Shown piece after piece: positions 29,432-37,875 of a stretch of DNA of 44,987 nucleotides. The first letter of the stretch is position 1. The number at the start of each line of letters is the position of its first letter. The DNA comes from Minisyncoccota bacterium (lineage in GTDB: Bacteria > Patescibacteriota > Minisyncoccia > Phycocordibacterales > UBA9973). A model generated the notes under the pieces. The model was not told where the DNA came from. It ran no database searches and was given only the letters and a program-made list of their open reading frames with translations. The stretch is from assembly GCA_031291825.1 (NCBI GenBank), contig JARLIG010000012.1, positions 1 through 44,987 on the forward strand, read 5' to 3'. The position numbers and the translations under genes are program-made.

Positions 29432-29588
29432 GTTTATTAGATAACCGAATTAGAAAATGGTTCTAATTGGCTCGCTTTAGTGAACAACTTTCAAACTATT
29501 GATTGGATGACTGAATACCCTTTTCCCAATACAGTGTTAGTTGAAATCAAGGCGTTATTGGCTTAGATAATTTTTTGATTTTAGTTAA

Positions 29589-30164
29589 TTTTTTGAGTAT
29601 CCTATCGGGAGCGGAAAATGGTATCAGGGAGCATATGAACCGATCATCACCAAAGAGCTTTACCTTAAAGCTCGAGCGAATGTACAGTCAGCACCCCGAA
29701 GACATCCAGGCACTCTTGAGTTTGATTTCACCAAACTCTTCTACTGCGGTGGTTGCGGTTCAGGAATTTCTGCCGAGGAAAAATTCAAACATTGCAAGAA
29801 CGGCAAAACACATAGATATGTATACTACCACTGCACCCATTCAGCAGATAGATACTGCAAACAAGGAGCATTAAGAGAAGAAAACTTAGTCGAACAACTC
29901 ATTAACTTAATAGACAAAATTGACCTCGATGAAATTGGCATCCGAGACCATATTGAGCATGAAGTGCTTAAATATCGGCAGTTCAGCTATACAATACTCG
30001 GCAAATCAACCGAATTTGACAACAAACCCATTGAAGCAGATGTCCGAAGCTACGCAAAACACATACTAAAAAACGGAACAAGGGAGCAGAAACGGGAGTT
30101 ATTGACCTGCCTGAGGAGTAAGGTGGAGATCAAGGATAAAAGTATTTATTTGAAAATTTCCTAA
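29589..30164 (+). pseudogene. 5'-truncated serine site-specific recombinase (C-terminal recombinase + zinc beta-ribbon part)
   Basis: Frame after TAA at 29586-29588 reads FFEYPIGSGKWYQGAYEPIITKELYLKARANVQSAPRRHPGTLEFDFTKLFYCGGCGSGISAEEKFKHCKNGKTHRYVYYHCTHSADRYCKQGALREENLVEQL... to the stop at 30164; no catalytic N-terminus. Confidence 0.88.
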
Positions 30165-30170
30165 GAAGAG

Positions 30171-30983
30171 TTATCTTGATGCACTCATAATGATTTGTCG
30201 AGAAACCTGATTAAACATTTGCCAAAAAAGTAGCGCGCCCTCTTGCTCCAGAGTAAATCCCGTACTTAGCTCTCGTTCGGGATGAATGAAATTTCTATAA
30301 TCGCGAAGGACAATGCCGATATCTTTTGCAGGTCTTCTTATCCACCCCAGCTCAGCTCCTACTTCTATATAACTATTCAACATCCACCTTTCCAAAGGTA
30401 TCACTTTTTTTGTTTTTGAATCAAGCGGTGCCGCTTTCGCTTTATAGACTGGACCCTTGTCAATAAGTTTGTTTATGCGAGCCAAAAACAAAGCTTCAAG
30501 CAATCCTCCCATCATAATAGTTGCGGCTAACGGCGCAGTACAATTAAGGCATTTTATAATCTCACTCCACCTATTGTCTAGAATTTTCTGCATTTCTAAG
30601 TTAGACGTAAGAGGTGAAAAATCAGGCTTAACAGAAAAATCACTTGCGTAAGATGAAGACGCTGATAAAGACTCAGATTGCAACGAGATTAGCGAAAGTT
30701 TTAATTTTTTTAAAACACTTTGATATTTTTCGCGAGATACGGCATGGGATGTATACTCAAACAATTGAGTATACCCAAACTCCACTTCTTTGGTGTGTGG
30801 ACTATCTTGGATATTTAAATTAGGGCGGTGATTGTTAAACCATGCTAAAGCTGTAGCTTTTATTATTTGCTGTTCTTCTTTAGATTTAACCTGAATAGGT
30901 TTACTCTTTTTGAGCAATTTACAAAGTCTATTAACTTCTTCAGTTGCCCTCTGAAGAACCTCCATTTGGTTATTCGACGACAT
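30171..30983 (-). CDS. HEPN-like domain protein (270 aa)
   Basis: C-terminal helical region with LRDYRNFIHPERELS (R-x6-H, RNxxH). Confidence 0.6.
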   Translation of the reverse strand: MSSNNQMEVLQRATEEVNRLCKLLKKSKPIQVKSKEEQQIIKATALAWFNNHRPNLNIQDSPHTKEVEFGYTQLFEYTSHAVSREKYQSVLKKLKLSLISLQSESLSASSSYASDFSVKPDFSPLTSNLEMQKILDNRWSEIIKCLNCTAPLAATIMMGGLLEALFLARINKLIDKGPVYKAKAAPLDSKTKKVIPLERWMLNSYIEVGAELGWIRRPAKDIGIVLRDYRNFIHPERELSTGFTLEQEGALLFWQMFNQVSRQIIMSASR

Positions 30984-30990
30984 ATTACTA

Positions 30991-31593
30991 CTACTTCTTT
31001 TTTACAGCAGTTTTTTTCTTAACTATCTTCTTTGGCTTGGAAGCTATTTTACTTATTTTTCTTTTGGCTGGGAGTGATCCAGGTAATGTCATCGCTACAA
31101 GATTTTCTCCGACAGCGTTTATGCGATACATCCCTGTTTCATCAGCTTTATCAAGAAAACCGGAATACGCTGCATTAATAAGAGTTTGTATTGGTTTTTT
31201 AGGGCGGCGGCGTTGTGCAAGACGACAAGCATCTATTATTTCATCTGAACCAATATAATTCTTTCGCTGATCCTCACCTACCTCAAATGCATAATAGTAA
31301 GCCACTACCGCTGCTAATTGTTGATCATTTTGAGGGTCTTTTTCATCAATGAAAGATTTTATATCCTTCACCGTCTTCCTTGAGGTATCAGATGCCGACG
31401 ACCTCGGGATTTCACTCCCCACCACAGTTTTATCTTTAGAAAGAATAGGTTGTAATCCAGACATACTAGTGAGGCCTAGTTTTTCAGAAGCCCATCTGAT
31501 GATTCTATCTCTTTCTGTATTGTCGAATGGTGCCAAAGCATCAACAAGAATTCTAACTGCCTCCAAATCGTCTTTTTTATCTTCTTTTGCCAT
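30991..31593 (-). CDS. Conserved hypothetical, winged-helix-like core with Lys/Ala-rich tail
   Basis: VKDIKSFIDEKDPQNDQQLAAVVAYYYAFEVGEDQRKNYIGSDEIIDACRLAQRRRPKKPIQTLINAAYSGFLDKADETGMYRINAVGENLVAMTLP; tail KPKKIVKKKTAVKKK. Confidence 0.6.
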   Translation of the reverse strand: MAKEDKKDDLEAVRILVDALAPFDNTERDRIIRWASEKLGLTSMSGLQPILSKDKTVVGSEIPRSSASDTSRKTVKDIKSFIDEKDPQNDQQLAAVVAYYYAFEVGEDQRKNYIGSDEIIDACRLAQRRRPKKPIQTLINAAYSGFLDKADETGMYRINAVGENLVAMTLPGSLPAKRKISKIASKPKKIVKKKTAVKKK

Positions 31594-31671
31594 AAGTTTT
31601 TGTATAAAATTATATGATGAAAGTATACTCCTAAAAACCAAGAAAGTACAAGTAAATCACTATTTTAAATG

Positions 31672-32643
31672 TTATTTGTTCTTTTCCTCCATATAGTCAT
31701 ACACAACCTTCGCCAGTTTCTCTGTCGGAAATCGTTTGCGCGGACTTAGCTGTTTGCTAACACTAAAAAATGCAATCACATAGTGAGAGTGGTCGCCTTC
31801 AACAACACCTGCATCGTTAACCCAACGGATAAATGCCCAGCCTTTGGTCAGAATGGTTTTGGCTAATTTGAAGAAATCTTTAGCAGCATAATCAATGGCA
31901 AATCCTGCTTTCTTATAATACGAACGGTAAAAGGGTGCGTAATAGTTGTTCTCTAGATATCCGCCTTTATGATAACCCAGGGTGTATTCTGAAAGTGAGA
32001 GCGGTCTATTTCCTTGTCGATTCCACCTCATCATATATTCCTTGAGTTTTTTTGAAACAAATGGACTAATGAGCTTTTCACTCTCTACCAAATAGAAAAA
32101 TTCGGCAACGTGACGAGCGCAGGTCATCGTTGTCTCTGACCAACGATACTTTGTATCTTCTTTACTTCGGTCGAGAAACTTGCGTGTGACACCGCTTCCT
32201 TTCCAGTCATACCTATCAATGATATTCTCATTGATGCTTTCCCGACCAACGAGATCGATCAACATATTAGAAGCTGTATTGTCACTTTCTGAGAGCATGA
32301 GATCAAGAAGATACTCTATAGTAATTTCTTCTCCCACAGTCAGGAGTTTTCGGCTTCGTCCAGGGAAAAGTTTTGGGTCTCTGTCGACATCGTTCGGGGA
32401 CGTAACCGCAATAGTCTGATCTAATGAAAAATCTCCAATTTCAACTCTTCGTAACACTTCTGCTCCGACAAAGATTTTGTACACAGATGCCGGATACATA
32501 AAGTGATCCATATTGTATCCGAATATCTTGGATTCTTTCTCTTTCAGATCGATGATGGCAAGACCAAGTTCTGTATTAGAAAAACCGTTTTCAAAGAGAA
32601 GTGTTTTTATTTCTTGGCTTCGAGTGGTGTCTTCGGAGAGCAT
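31672..32643 (-). CDS. Class A beta-lactamase-like serine hydrolase
   Basis: SVYK (SxxK), SESDNTASNML (SDN), YHKGGYLEN (KGG). Confidence 0.83.
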   Translation of the reverse strand: MLSEDTTRSQEIKTLLFENGFSNTELGLAIIDLKEKESKIFGYNMDHFMYPASVYKIFVGAEVLRRVEIGDFSLDQTIAVTSPNDVDRDPKLFPGRSRKLLTVGEEITIEYLLDLMLSESDNTASNMLIDLVGRESINENIIDRYDWKGSGVTRKFLDRSKEDTKYRWSETTMTCARHVAEFFYLVESEKLISPFVSKKLKEYMMRWNRQGNRPLSLSEYTLGYHKGGYLENNYYAPFYRSYYKKAGFAIDYAAKDFFKLAKTILTKGWAFIRWVNDAGVVEGDHSHYVIAFFSVSKQLSPRKRFPTEKLAKVVYDYMEEKNK

Positions 32644-32647
32644 ATAG

Positions 32648-33379
32648 CTAGTTTTTAATAACGTCTGCAACAACACCCATATGATCACTCACACCATCTA
32701 CCAATTTCACATTTAAAGCTGTGTAGCTTGGGGTCGTAAATAAGCCATCAACCATAAATTGTATACCTTTAACCCTATGTAAGTTCTGGTCAATACTTGT
32801 CTGATATTCTGAAGGAATATTGTCTTTGTACTTCTGTGCCAAACGGCCAAAGGTTTCACCTCCACGCGGAGCGTTCGTATCACCACAAAGAACAAACTCT
32901 CCAAGCATATCAAGCTGAGAGATTAAAGCATCCGTAACTTCTAGTTGGAAGGGACTGACAGATCCTTTATCTGTGACTGGTAAATGGGTTGTTACAAATT
33001 TATAGATTAGGCTATCATTACCTTTTGTGTCTATCCACGCAAGTGCGTAATTCTTCTGAGGGTCGTTTACGTATTCTTCAAAAGGTCTCAGAATATTCTC
33101 TTCTTTTCCGTAATAGAATACCGAACCCGAAGTAACGATGTTTTTAGCAAAGATACCTACTCCTTGTTTCTTGCCCATCAGTGTCGGATATTGTACTGGA
33201 TTTTTCCAATAGCTCACTGGTCGGTATATGCACTCAAAACCCAGTTCTTTCTTGAACATTTCAACATCTTCTTCTAGTAATTCTTGCATACAAATAACGT
33301 CAGCGTTCTCTCTTTTCAGGAATGCTAGAACGAGATCGGTGTGAAAATTACTTTCGATATTAACAGATATTAGTTTCAT
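32648..33379 (-). CDS. Endonuclease/exonuclease/phosphatase family protein
   Basis: MKLISVNIES..., VICMQELLEED, FVLCGDTNAPRGGE, GVSDHMGVVADV. Confidence 0.9.
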   Translation of the reverse strand: MKLISVNIESNFHTDLVLAFLKRENADVICMQELLEEDVEMFKKELGFECIYRPVSYWKNPVQYPTLMGKKQGVGIFAKNIVTSGSVFYYGKEENILRPFEEYVNDPQKNYALAWIDTKGNDSLIYKFVTTHLPVTDKGSVSPFQLEVTDALISQLDMLGEFVLCGDTNAPRGGETFGRLAQKYKDNIPSEYQTSIDQNLHRVKGIQFMVDGLFTTPSYTALNVKLVDGVSDHMGVVADVIKN

Positions 33380-33397
33380 ATATGGCATTTTGACCCA

Positions 33398-33415
33398 GAG
33401 GTAGGGATCGAACCT
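33398..33415 (-). repeat. 18 bp duplication of the tRNA-Asn 3' region
   Basis: gaggtagggatcgaacct, identical to 33570-33587. Confidence 0.85.
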
Positions 33416-33466
33416 CTGAACGTTATACAAATAAAAGATATTTTCTAAAACGACCATTTTGACGGA

Positions 33467-33500
33467 GACGGGGCGGATTTCTCGGTGTACCGTCCCCGTC
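33467..33500. repeat. GC-rich hairpin (REP-like) downstream of tRNA-Asn
   Basis: gacggggcgg...ccgtccccgtc, arms match with one bulge; nearby gacggggaca at 33531-33540. Confidence 0.65.
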
Positions 33501-33564
33501 CTAGACCCATATTTTACTTAAGATGCTACTGACGGGGACAGGTCACTTGCACCAAATTTGTCTG

Positions 33565-33636
33565 CTCGGGAGGTAGGGATCGAACCTACGACCAATCGCT
33601 TAACAGGCGACCGCTCTACCGCTGAGCTACTCCCGA
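33565..33636 (-). tRNA. tRNA-Asn (GTT)
   Basis: TCGGGAGTAGCTCAGCGGTAGAGCGGTCGCCTGTTAAGCGATTGGTCGTAGGTTCGATCCCTACCTCCCGAG. Confidence 0.97.
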
Positions 33637-33712
33637 ATTCATTGTTCAATAATGAACTTCTATCATACTAACAGAAATTACAGAAAAAACAACCAGAAAA
33701 ACCCTCTAAAAT

Positions 33713-33740
33713 TTGCATTATTAGTAAAATGAGATAGAAT
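33713..33740 (+). promoter_or_regulatory. Sigma70-type promoter for tRNA-Ala
   Basis: TTGCAT-N16-TAGAAT. Confidence 0.65.
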
Positions 33741-33756
33741 ATCTCTGTTAGCTTTT

Positions 33757-33829
33757 GGGCCGTTAGCTCATCTGGTAGAGCACCTCATTTGCAATGAGGG
33801 GGTGGCAGGTTCGAGTCCTGTACGGTCCA
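33757..33829 (+). tRNA. tRNA-Ala (TGC)
   Basis: GGGCCGTTAGCTCATCTGGTAGAGCACCTCATTTGCAATGAGGGGGTGGCAGGTTCGAGTCCTGTACGGTCCA. Confidence 0.97.
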
Positions 33830-33839
33830 CAAATTAAAA

Positions 33840-33868
33840 TAGCCCTCGCTTGAGGGCTATTTTTTTAT
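33840..33868 (+). terminator. Rho-independent terminator
   Basis: tagccctcgcttgagggctattttttt. Confidence 0.9.
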
Positions 33869-33869
33869 T

Positions 33870-35306
33870 TTAGAATTTATTCCAAAGCACTTGGTTGGTC
33901 ACTTCGTGATGATAAAGCACTTCTGAAGGTTTGATGATGGCACCCAAAGCTTTCGGACTGCGGTCCGCAGCAGCTTGTTTATATTCAGCGTATTTTTCCT
34001 GATTGGTTCTGTGTAAAATTTTACCGATAAAGTCACTGGCCTTGAAAAACTTAATGGCATCGTTGATATTATCCGGTAAGACTCGCACTCGGTCTCGCTT
34101 ATCTTTATCTTTGACGAGCGGCGTACCCTCCAAGCCTGTTTTTAAAATTGTCAGCATCACTAAATAAGGATTAGCATCTGGAGCAACCGAACGCACTTCG
34201 ATACGAGTGGAGCGTTCATTACCGACAGGAATACGAATCATTGAGCCTCGGTCAATAGCCGAAACTTTGATTTGGTTTGGGGCTTCAAAGTGCGGGTCAA
34301 GTCGGCGGTAAGAGTTTACGCTCGGATTTAAGGTCAGGCAAATCTCGGAAGCATGATTTAAAATACGGGAGACGAAATCCCAAGCGATTTTTGATAAACC
34401 ATCATTCCCTTTTGGTTCATAAAATATATTTTTCCCATTTTTCGAGAGCGAAATATTTGTGTGCATACCAGAACCATTGATGCCGACAACTGGCTTCGGT
34501 AAAAAAGTCGCGGTCATGCCGAGGTTGTTGGCAACCTGACGAGAGACGAGTTTGTAAAGTTGAATATTGTCTGCTGCGCGCAAAACATCTGAGTAAGAAA
34601 AATTCATTTCAAACTGTGATGGTGCAACTTCTGGATGGTCCTTTTCATTCTTAAATCCCATTGCTCTTTGCGCTTCTGCGGCTCGGTCGATAAATTGACG
34701 CAAACGGTCTAATGGTAACGAATGATAATATCCGCCAGTAGAAATAAGATTAAAACCTTTTTCACTATATGCTTGTTCGGCATTGATGCCATCAACTAAA
34801 AATCCTTCTACCTCAGCAGAGGCATTGGCAATCAAACCACTTTTTTTCTTTATCTGCTGTGTGTAAAGTTTGAGCTGTCCACGAAAATCAGAAACATAAG
34901 GGGCACGGTCGCGGTCTAGCACATCAGCAAACATCACAACTTTTCCAGGTCCAAAAATATCCGAAGGTAAAAAGCGAATACTGCTCCAGTCTGCATCTAG
35001 TCGTAAATCGGATTCATGCTGTTGACTAAACCCACGAATAGAAGAACCATCAAAAGTTAAATTATTTACCGAATCAAGGAAAAATTTTTTATCATAATCG
35101 AGCATATGGAAACGTCCTTCGATGTCAGTAAAACAAATCGTAATAGCTTTGATCCTTTTTTCTTTTTGTAAATATAGACGATATTCTTTTTCAAGCATAT
35201 TTGCACTCAACTTCTCTGCTTGTTCTTTCACCTTCAAATTCATTACCTCTAGCTCATCATAAGGGATCTCTAAAAAATTCTTTAATGCTTTATTTATATC
35301 AACCAT
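33870..35306 (-). CDS. glnA: Glutamine synthetase
   Basis: LTFDGSSIRGFSQQHESDLRL; PEVAPSQFEMNFSYSD; GINGSGMHTNISL; NPSVNSYRRL. Confidence 0.95.
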   Translation of the reverse strand: MVDINKALKNFLEIPYDELEVMNLKVKEQAEKLSANMLEKEYRLYLQKEKRIKAITICFTDIEGRFHMLDYDKKFFLDSVNNLTFDGSSIRGFSQQHESDLRLDADWSSIRFLPSDIFGPGKVVMFADVLDRDRAPYVSDFRGQLKLYTQQIKKKSGLIANASAEVEGFLVDGINAEQAYSEKGFNLISTGGYYHSLPLDRLRQFIDRAAEAQRAMGFKNEKDHPEVAPSQFEMNFSYSDVLRAADNIQLYKLVSRQVANNLGMTATFLPKPVVGINGSGMHTNISLSKNGKNIFYEPKGNDGLSKIAWDFVSRILNHASEICLTLNPSVNSYRRLDPHFEAPNQIKVSAIDRGSMIRIPVGNERSTRIEVRSVAPDANPYLVMLTILKTGLEGTPLVKDKDKRDRVRVLPDNINDAIKFFKASDFIGKILHRTNQEKYAEYKQAAADRSPKALGAIIKPSEVLYHHEVTNQVLWNKF

Positions 35307-35334
35307 ATACTTTTTATGTTAGATTTATAAAGAA

Positions 35335-35354
35335 TTAGTATAAAAATATACTAA
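35335..35354. promoter_or_regulatory. Short perfect inverted repeat upstream of glnA
   Basis: ttagtata-aaaa-tatactaa. Confidence 0.45.
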
Positions 35355-35403
35355 CTTAAGTTAAATATATAACATATTAACATGAAAAGCCAGTGAAGGA
35401 CCC

Positions 35404-35482
35404 AAAACAAAAGACGTCCCGAAGGACGTCTTTTGCGGCACATATATTGTTTACGATAAATGTAAGCATCACTTACACTCAC
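35404..35482 (-). ncRNA. Candidate small RNA (~79 nt) with own promoter and terminator
   Basis: Promoter TTGCAT-N17-TATACT just upstream; internal hairpin TGTAAG-TGATG-CTTACA; ends in AAAAGACGTCC-TTCG-GGACGTCTTTT terminator. Confidence 0.55.
35408..35435. terminator. Rho-independent terminator
   Basis: caaaagacgtcc-cgaa-ggacgtcttttg. Confidence 0.9.
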
Positions 35483-35488
35483 ACAGGT

Positions 35489-35517
35489 AGTATAGCACAC
35501 TTGCAAAAAAAATGCAA
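35489..35517 (-). promoter_or_regulatory. Strong sigma70-type promoter
   Basis: Minus strand TTGCAT (35517-35512), 17 nt spacer, TATACT (35494-35489). Confidence 0.75.
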
Positions 35518-35526
35518 GTAGAGCAG

Positions 35527-35554
35527 AAAAATCCTCTCTTGCGAGAGGATTTTT
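35527..35554. terminator. Rho-independent terminator downstream of rnpB
   Basis: aaaaatcctctc-ttgc-gagaggattttt. Confidence 0.9.
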
Positions 35555-35565
35555 CATGTTTCTGT

Positions 35566-35932
35566 CTTGTATCTATAAGCCGAATTTTGTCTCTCAACTT
35601 TCGTTGAAACGATGACAATTTGTCTAGGCACGCCATTGCTGGAATGCTCGAGCGATTCTCCCCAATTCACCCCGCCGAGGCGGGGCAAAGTCAGGGCACG
35701 ATCTTGCACAGAGGTAAGGATTTAGCCGTTTCACCCTAGTGTTACCACTAGATTATTCCGACCGAAATCGGAACCATAGCCTTTCGGCATTTGCGTCTCT
35801 GCTCGCACCTATGCATTGCTGCACACGGGAGTTACCCGCTACCCTGCTCCCCGACATTACGTCGGGGCTGTGTTCGGACTTTCCTCCCCATGGTTTTTAC
35901 GCCACAGAGTAGCCATCCAATACAGGACCAAA
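35566..35932 (-). ncRNA. rnpB: RNase P RNA (bacterial)
   Basis: Minus strand has GGGGAGGAAAGTCCGAACA, AGGGTGAAACGGC and 3' ACAAAATTCGGCTTATAG hallmarks; boundaries approximate. Confidence 0.95.
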
Positions 35933-35950
35933 TCATTGTACTATAAATTT

Positions 35951-36433
35951 CTAATAAGTAAACCCTACACTGTCTCCAACTTTTAGATTATTTTGGTCTG
36001 AAAAACCAGTTGGAACTTCCAAAACATATTGCGCCATCGCATCACTCGCGCCAGGACCGAAAGTGGCAGGATAGGATGCTGGAGTAGCATTTTTTTCTAT
36101 GTAGTCAATCTTCATATCTGGCGTAATCCAAATTATATCAATTGAGAAATTCATATCTGGCATCCAAAAGAGTTGTCTACCAGGTTGGTTAAAAACAAAA
36201 AGCATTCCTGTGTTTGGAGCTAGGCTTGTCATACCCGAAAGACCTTGTTCTTGTTCTGCCCCAGTCAGAGCTAAATAAACCTTCACTTCTTGTCCTCCAA
36301 TCTCTATAGATTTTATATTACTAGGAATATTTAGTGCGGTATCTTTTGCAGAATGGCTAATCAGGAAAAATCCTGCTAGAAAAAAAATCACAATAAACAA
36401 AATAGAAAAAAGTATTTTATTTTTATGTTTCAT
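35951..36433 (-). CDS. DUF192 family protein
   Basis: LTGAEQEQGLSGMTSLAPNTGMLFVFNQPGRQLFWMPDMNFSIDIIWI. Confidence 0.9.
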   Translation of the reverse strand: MKHKNKILFSILFIVIFFLAGFFLISHSAKDTALNIPSNIKSIEIGGQEVKVYLALTGAEQEQGLSGMTSLAPNTGMLFVFNQPGRQLFWMPDMNFSIDIIWITPDMKIDYIEKNATPASYPATFGPGASDAMAQYVLEVPTGFSDQNNLKVGDSVGFTY

Positions 36434-36436
36434 GGG

Positions 36437-37831
36437 CTATTTATGGTCTCCGTTCCAACCAAAAAGTTTGCCAATAGATTCAGCATTTTCTCTTTTGCGA
36501 GCAATTTGCACAGTTCCATCCTTAACTACGATTTTCATCGGAGCAGAGAGCAAACAGTGATGTGAAGCCAAACCATCCTGATAAGCTCCAGTGTCGAGTA
36601 AGGCAATATATTGGTCTTGGTCTTCGTGAAGTTTAGGGAGAAGAATATAATTTCCTCCAGCTGTATACTTGTCATCTGAATCACAAGTGCTGCCCGCAAG
36701 CCAGGTTGTCCAAAGAGGGTCCTGCATGTTGTTCAATGGAATCGTATGCCATCTCTGGTGAATCGTCCAAGTATCTTTCAAGTCATTCACAAAGCTACCA
36801 TCTATGACATACCAAGCCTTTGCATTTGCTTTAGGAATCAATTTTTTTGAAATAATTTTATAAATTGTAATTTGCGCCGGGTCGACAATATACCAGCCCC
36901 ATTCAACTATCAAATTGGGGTGTTTAATTTCAGCTTTGTCTGCTAAAGTTTTTAGCAACTTTACTATGTTACTGGAAACAACCTTGGCTGTATAAAACTT
37001 TTTCTTTTCATGGGAAATACCAAATCCCCCTCCGATATCCAACGTATCTAAAGAAGGATGTATTTTTTGTAATTGAGCATAAATACTAAATCCATGCTTG
37101 ACCGCTTCTAAAATACTTTTTTGAGTTTTGATCTGTGAGCCCATGTGATAATGCATTATCTTTAAATTTTTTATTCTGGACAGGTCTAGCACATCTTTTT
37201 CCGACAAACCGAAACGGTCAAATTTTTTATCCCAATGTGTATCAGCTTTTATTGACAAATCCACACGTACTCCAATATCACCTTTGTATTTTACAAGTCT
37301 GTCCACCTCCTCAGGACCTTCAATTATTGGAACGATGTTCATACCCTTACCACGCAATTCTTCGATTAAGTCCAAGTATTGATCTGTCTTTGGACCGTTG
37401 CAAAGCACGCGAATTTTGCTGTTAAATCTTTCCCCCTCCCAAAGCTTTTTTACAATCCAAAGCTCGTTGGCAGATGTGACTTCCAGGTTAGCTCCCTCTG
37501 AAATCAGAGGGAGAACAAATTCCTTATTTTGATTCACTTTCATCGGATAGTGATAAGAAAATTTTCCCTTATAGTTATATATTTTTATATAAGCCTGAAA
37601 ATAACCGATTAAATCTTTAAGTCGGTCTTCTAGTACAAAAGGGAAAATCACTTGCAGTGGTGTGCCATACTTACGAGCTAGGTCATATAGATTGTAAACA
37701 TGGTGACCTTCGTTGGCCAACAATTCTCCATCCTTACTAATATCCAAAAACTGAGTATTAAATTCTTCTGCTCCGAGTTTCCAAAACTTCTTCCAGTTTT
37801 TGCCTTTTCTTTTTATTTTTTTCGTGGCCAT
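36437..37831 (-). CDS. Arginine decarboxylase-family (SpeA-like, fold III PLP) enzyme
   Basis: YGTPLQVIFPFVLEDRLKDLIGYFQ...KFSYHYPMKVNQNKEFVLPL...LDIGGGFGI; start moved to MATKKIKRK. Confidence 0.8.
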   Translation of the reverse strand: MATKKIKRKGKNWKKFWKLGAEEFNTQFLDISKDGELLANEGHHVYNLYDLARKYGTPLQVIFPFVLEDRLKDLIGYFQAYIKIYNYKGKFSYHYPMKVNQNKEFVLPLISEGANLEVTSANELWIVKKLWEGERFNSKIRVLCNGPKTDQYLDLIEELRGKGMNIVPIIEGPEEVDRLVKYKGDIGVRVDLSIKADTHWDKKFDRFGLSEKDVLDLSRIKNLKIMHYHMGSQIKTQKSILEAVKHGFSIYAQLQKIHPSLDTLDIGGGFGISHEKKKFYTAKVVSSNIVKLLKTLADKAEIKHPNLIVEWGWYIVDPAQITIYKIISKKLIPKANAKAWYVIDGSFVNDLKDTWTIHQRWHTIPLNNMQDPLWTTWLAGSTCDSDDKYTAGGNYILLPKLHEDQDQYIALLDTGAYQDGLASHHCLLSAPMKIVVKDGTVQIARKRENAESIGKLFGWNGDHK

Positions 37832-37875
37832 TAAATTAAAATTAGTATAGCAACTGTCAAAAAAATGTAAAGGTT

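Noticed and set aside
29575-29874. 99-aa plus-strand ORF
   Set aside because: Out of frame with the recognisable recombinase translation over the same interval.
35351-35557. 68-aa minus-strand ORF MKNPLAREDFSALL...
   Set aside because: Spans two terminators and the strong promoter; start lies inside the rnpB terminator, so it is not a credible gene.
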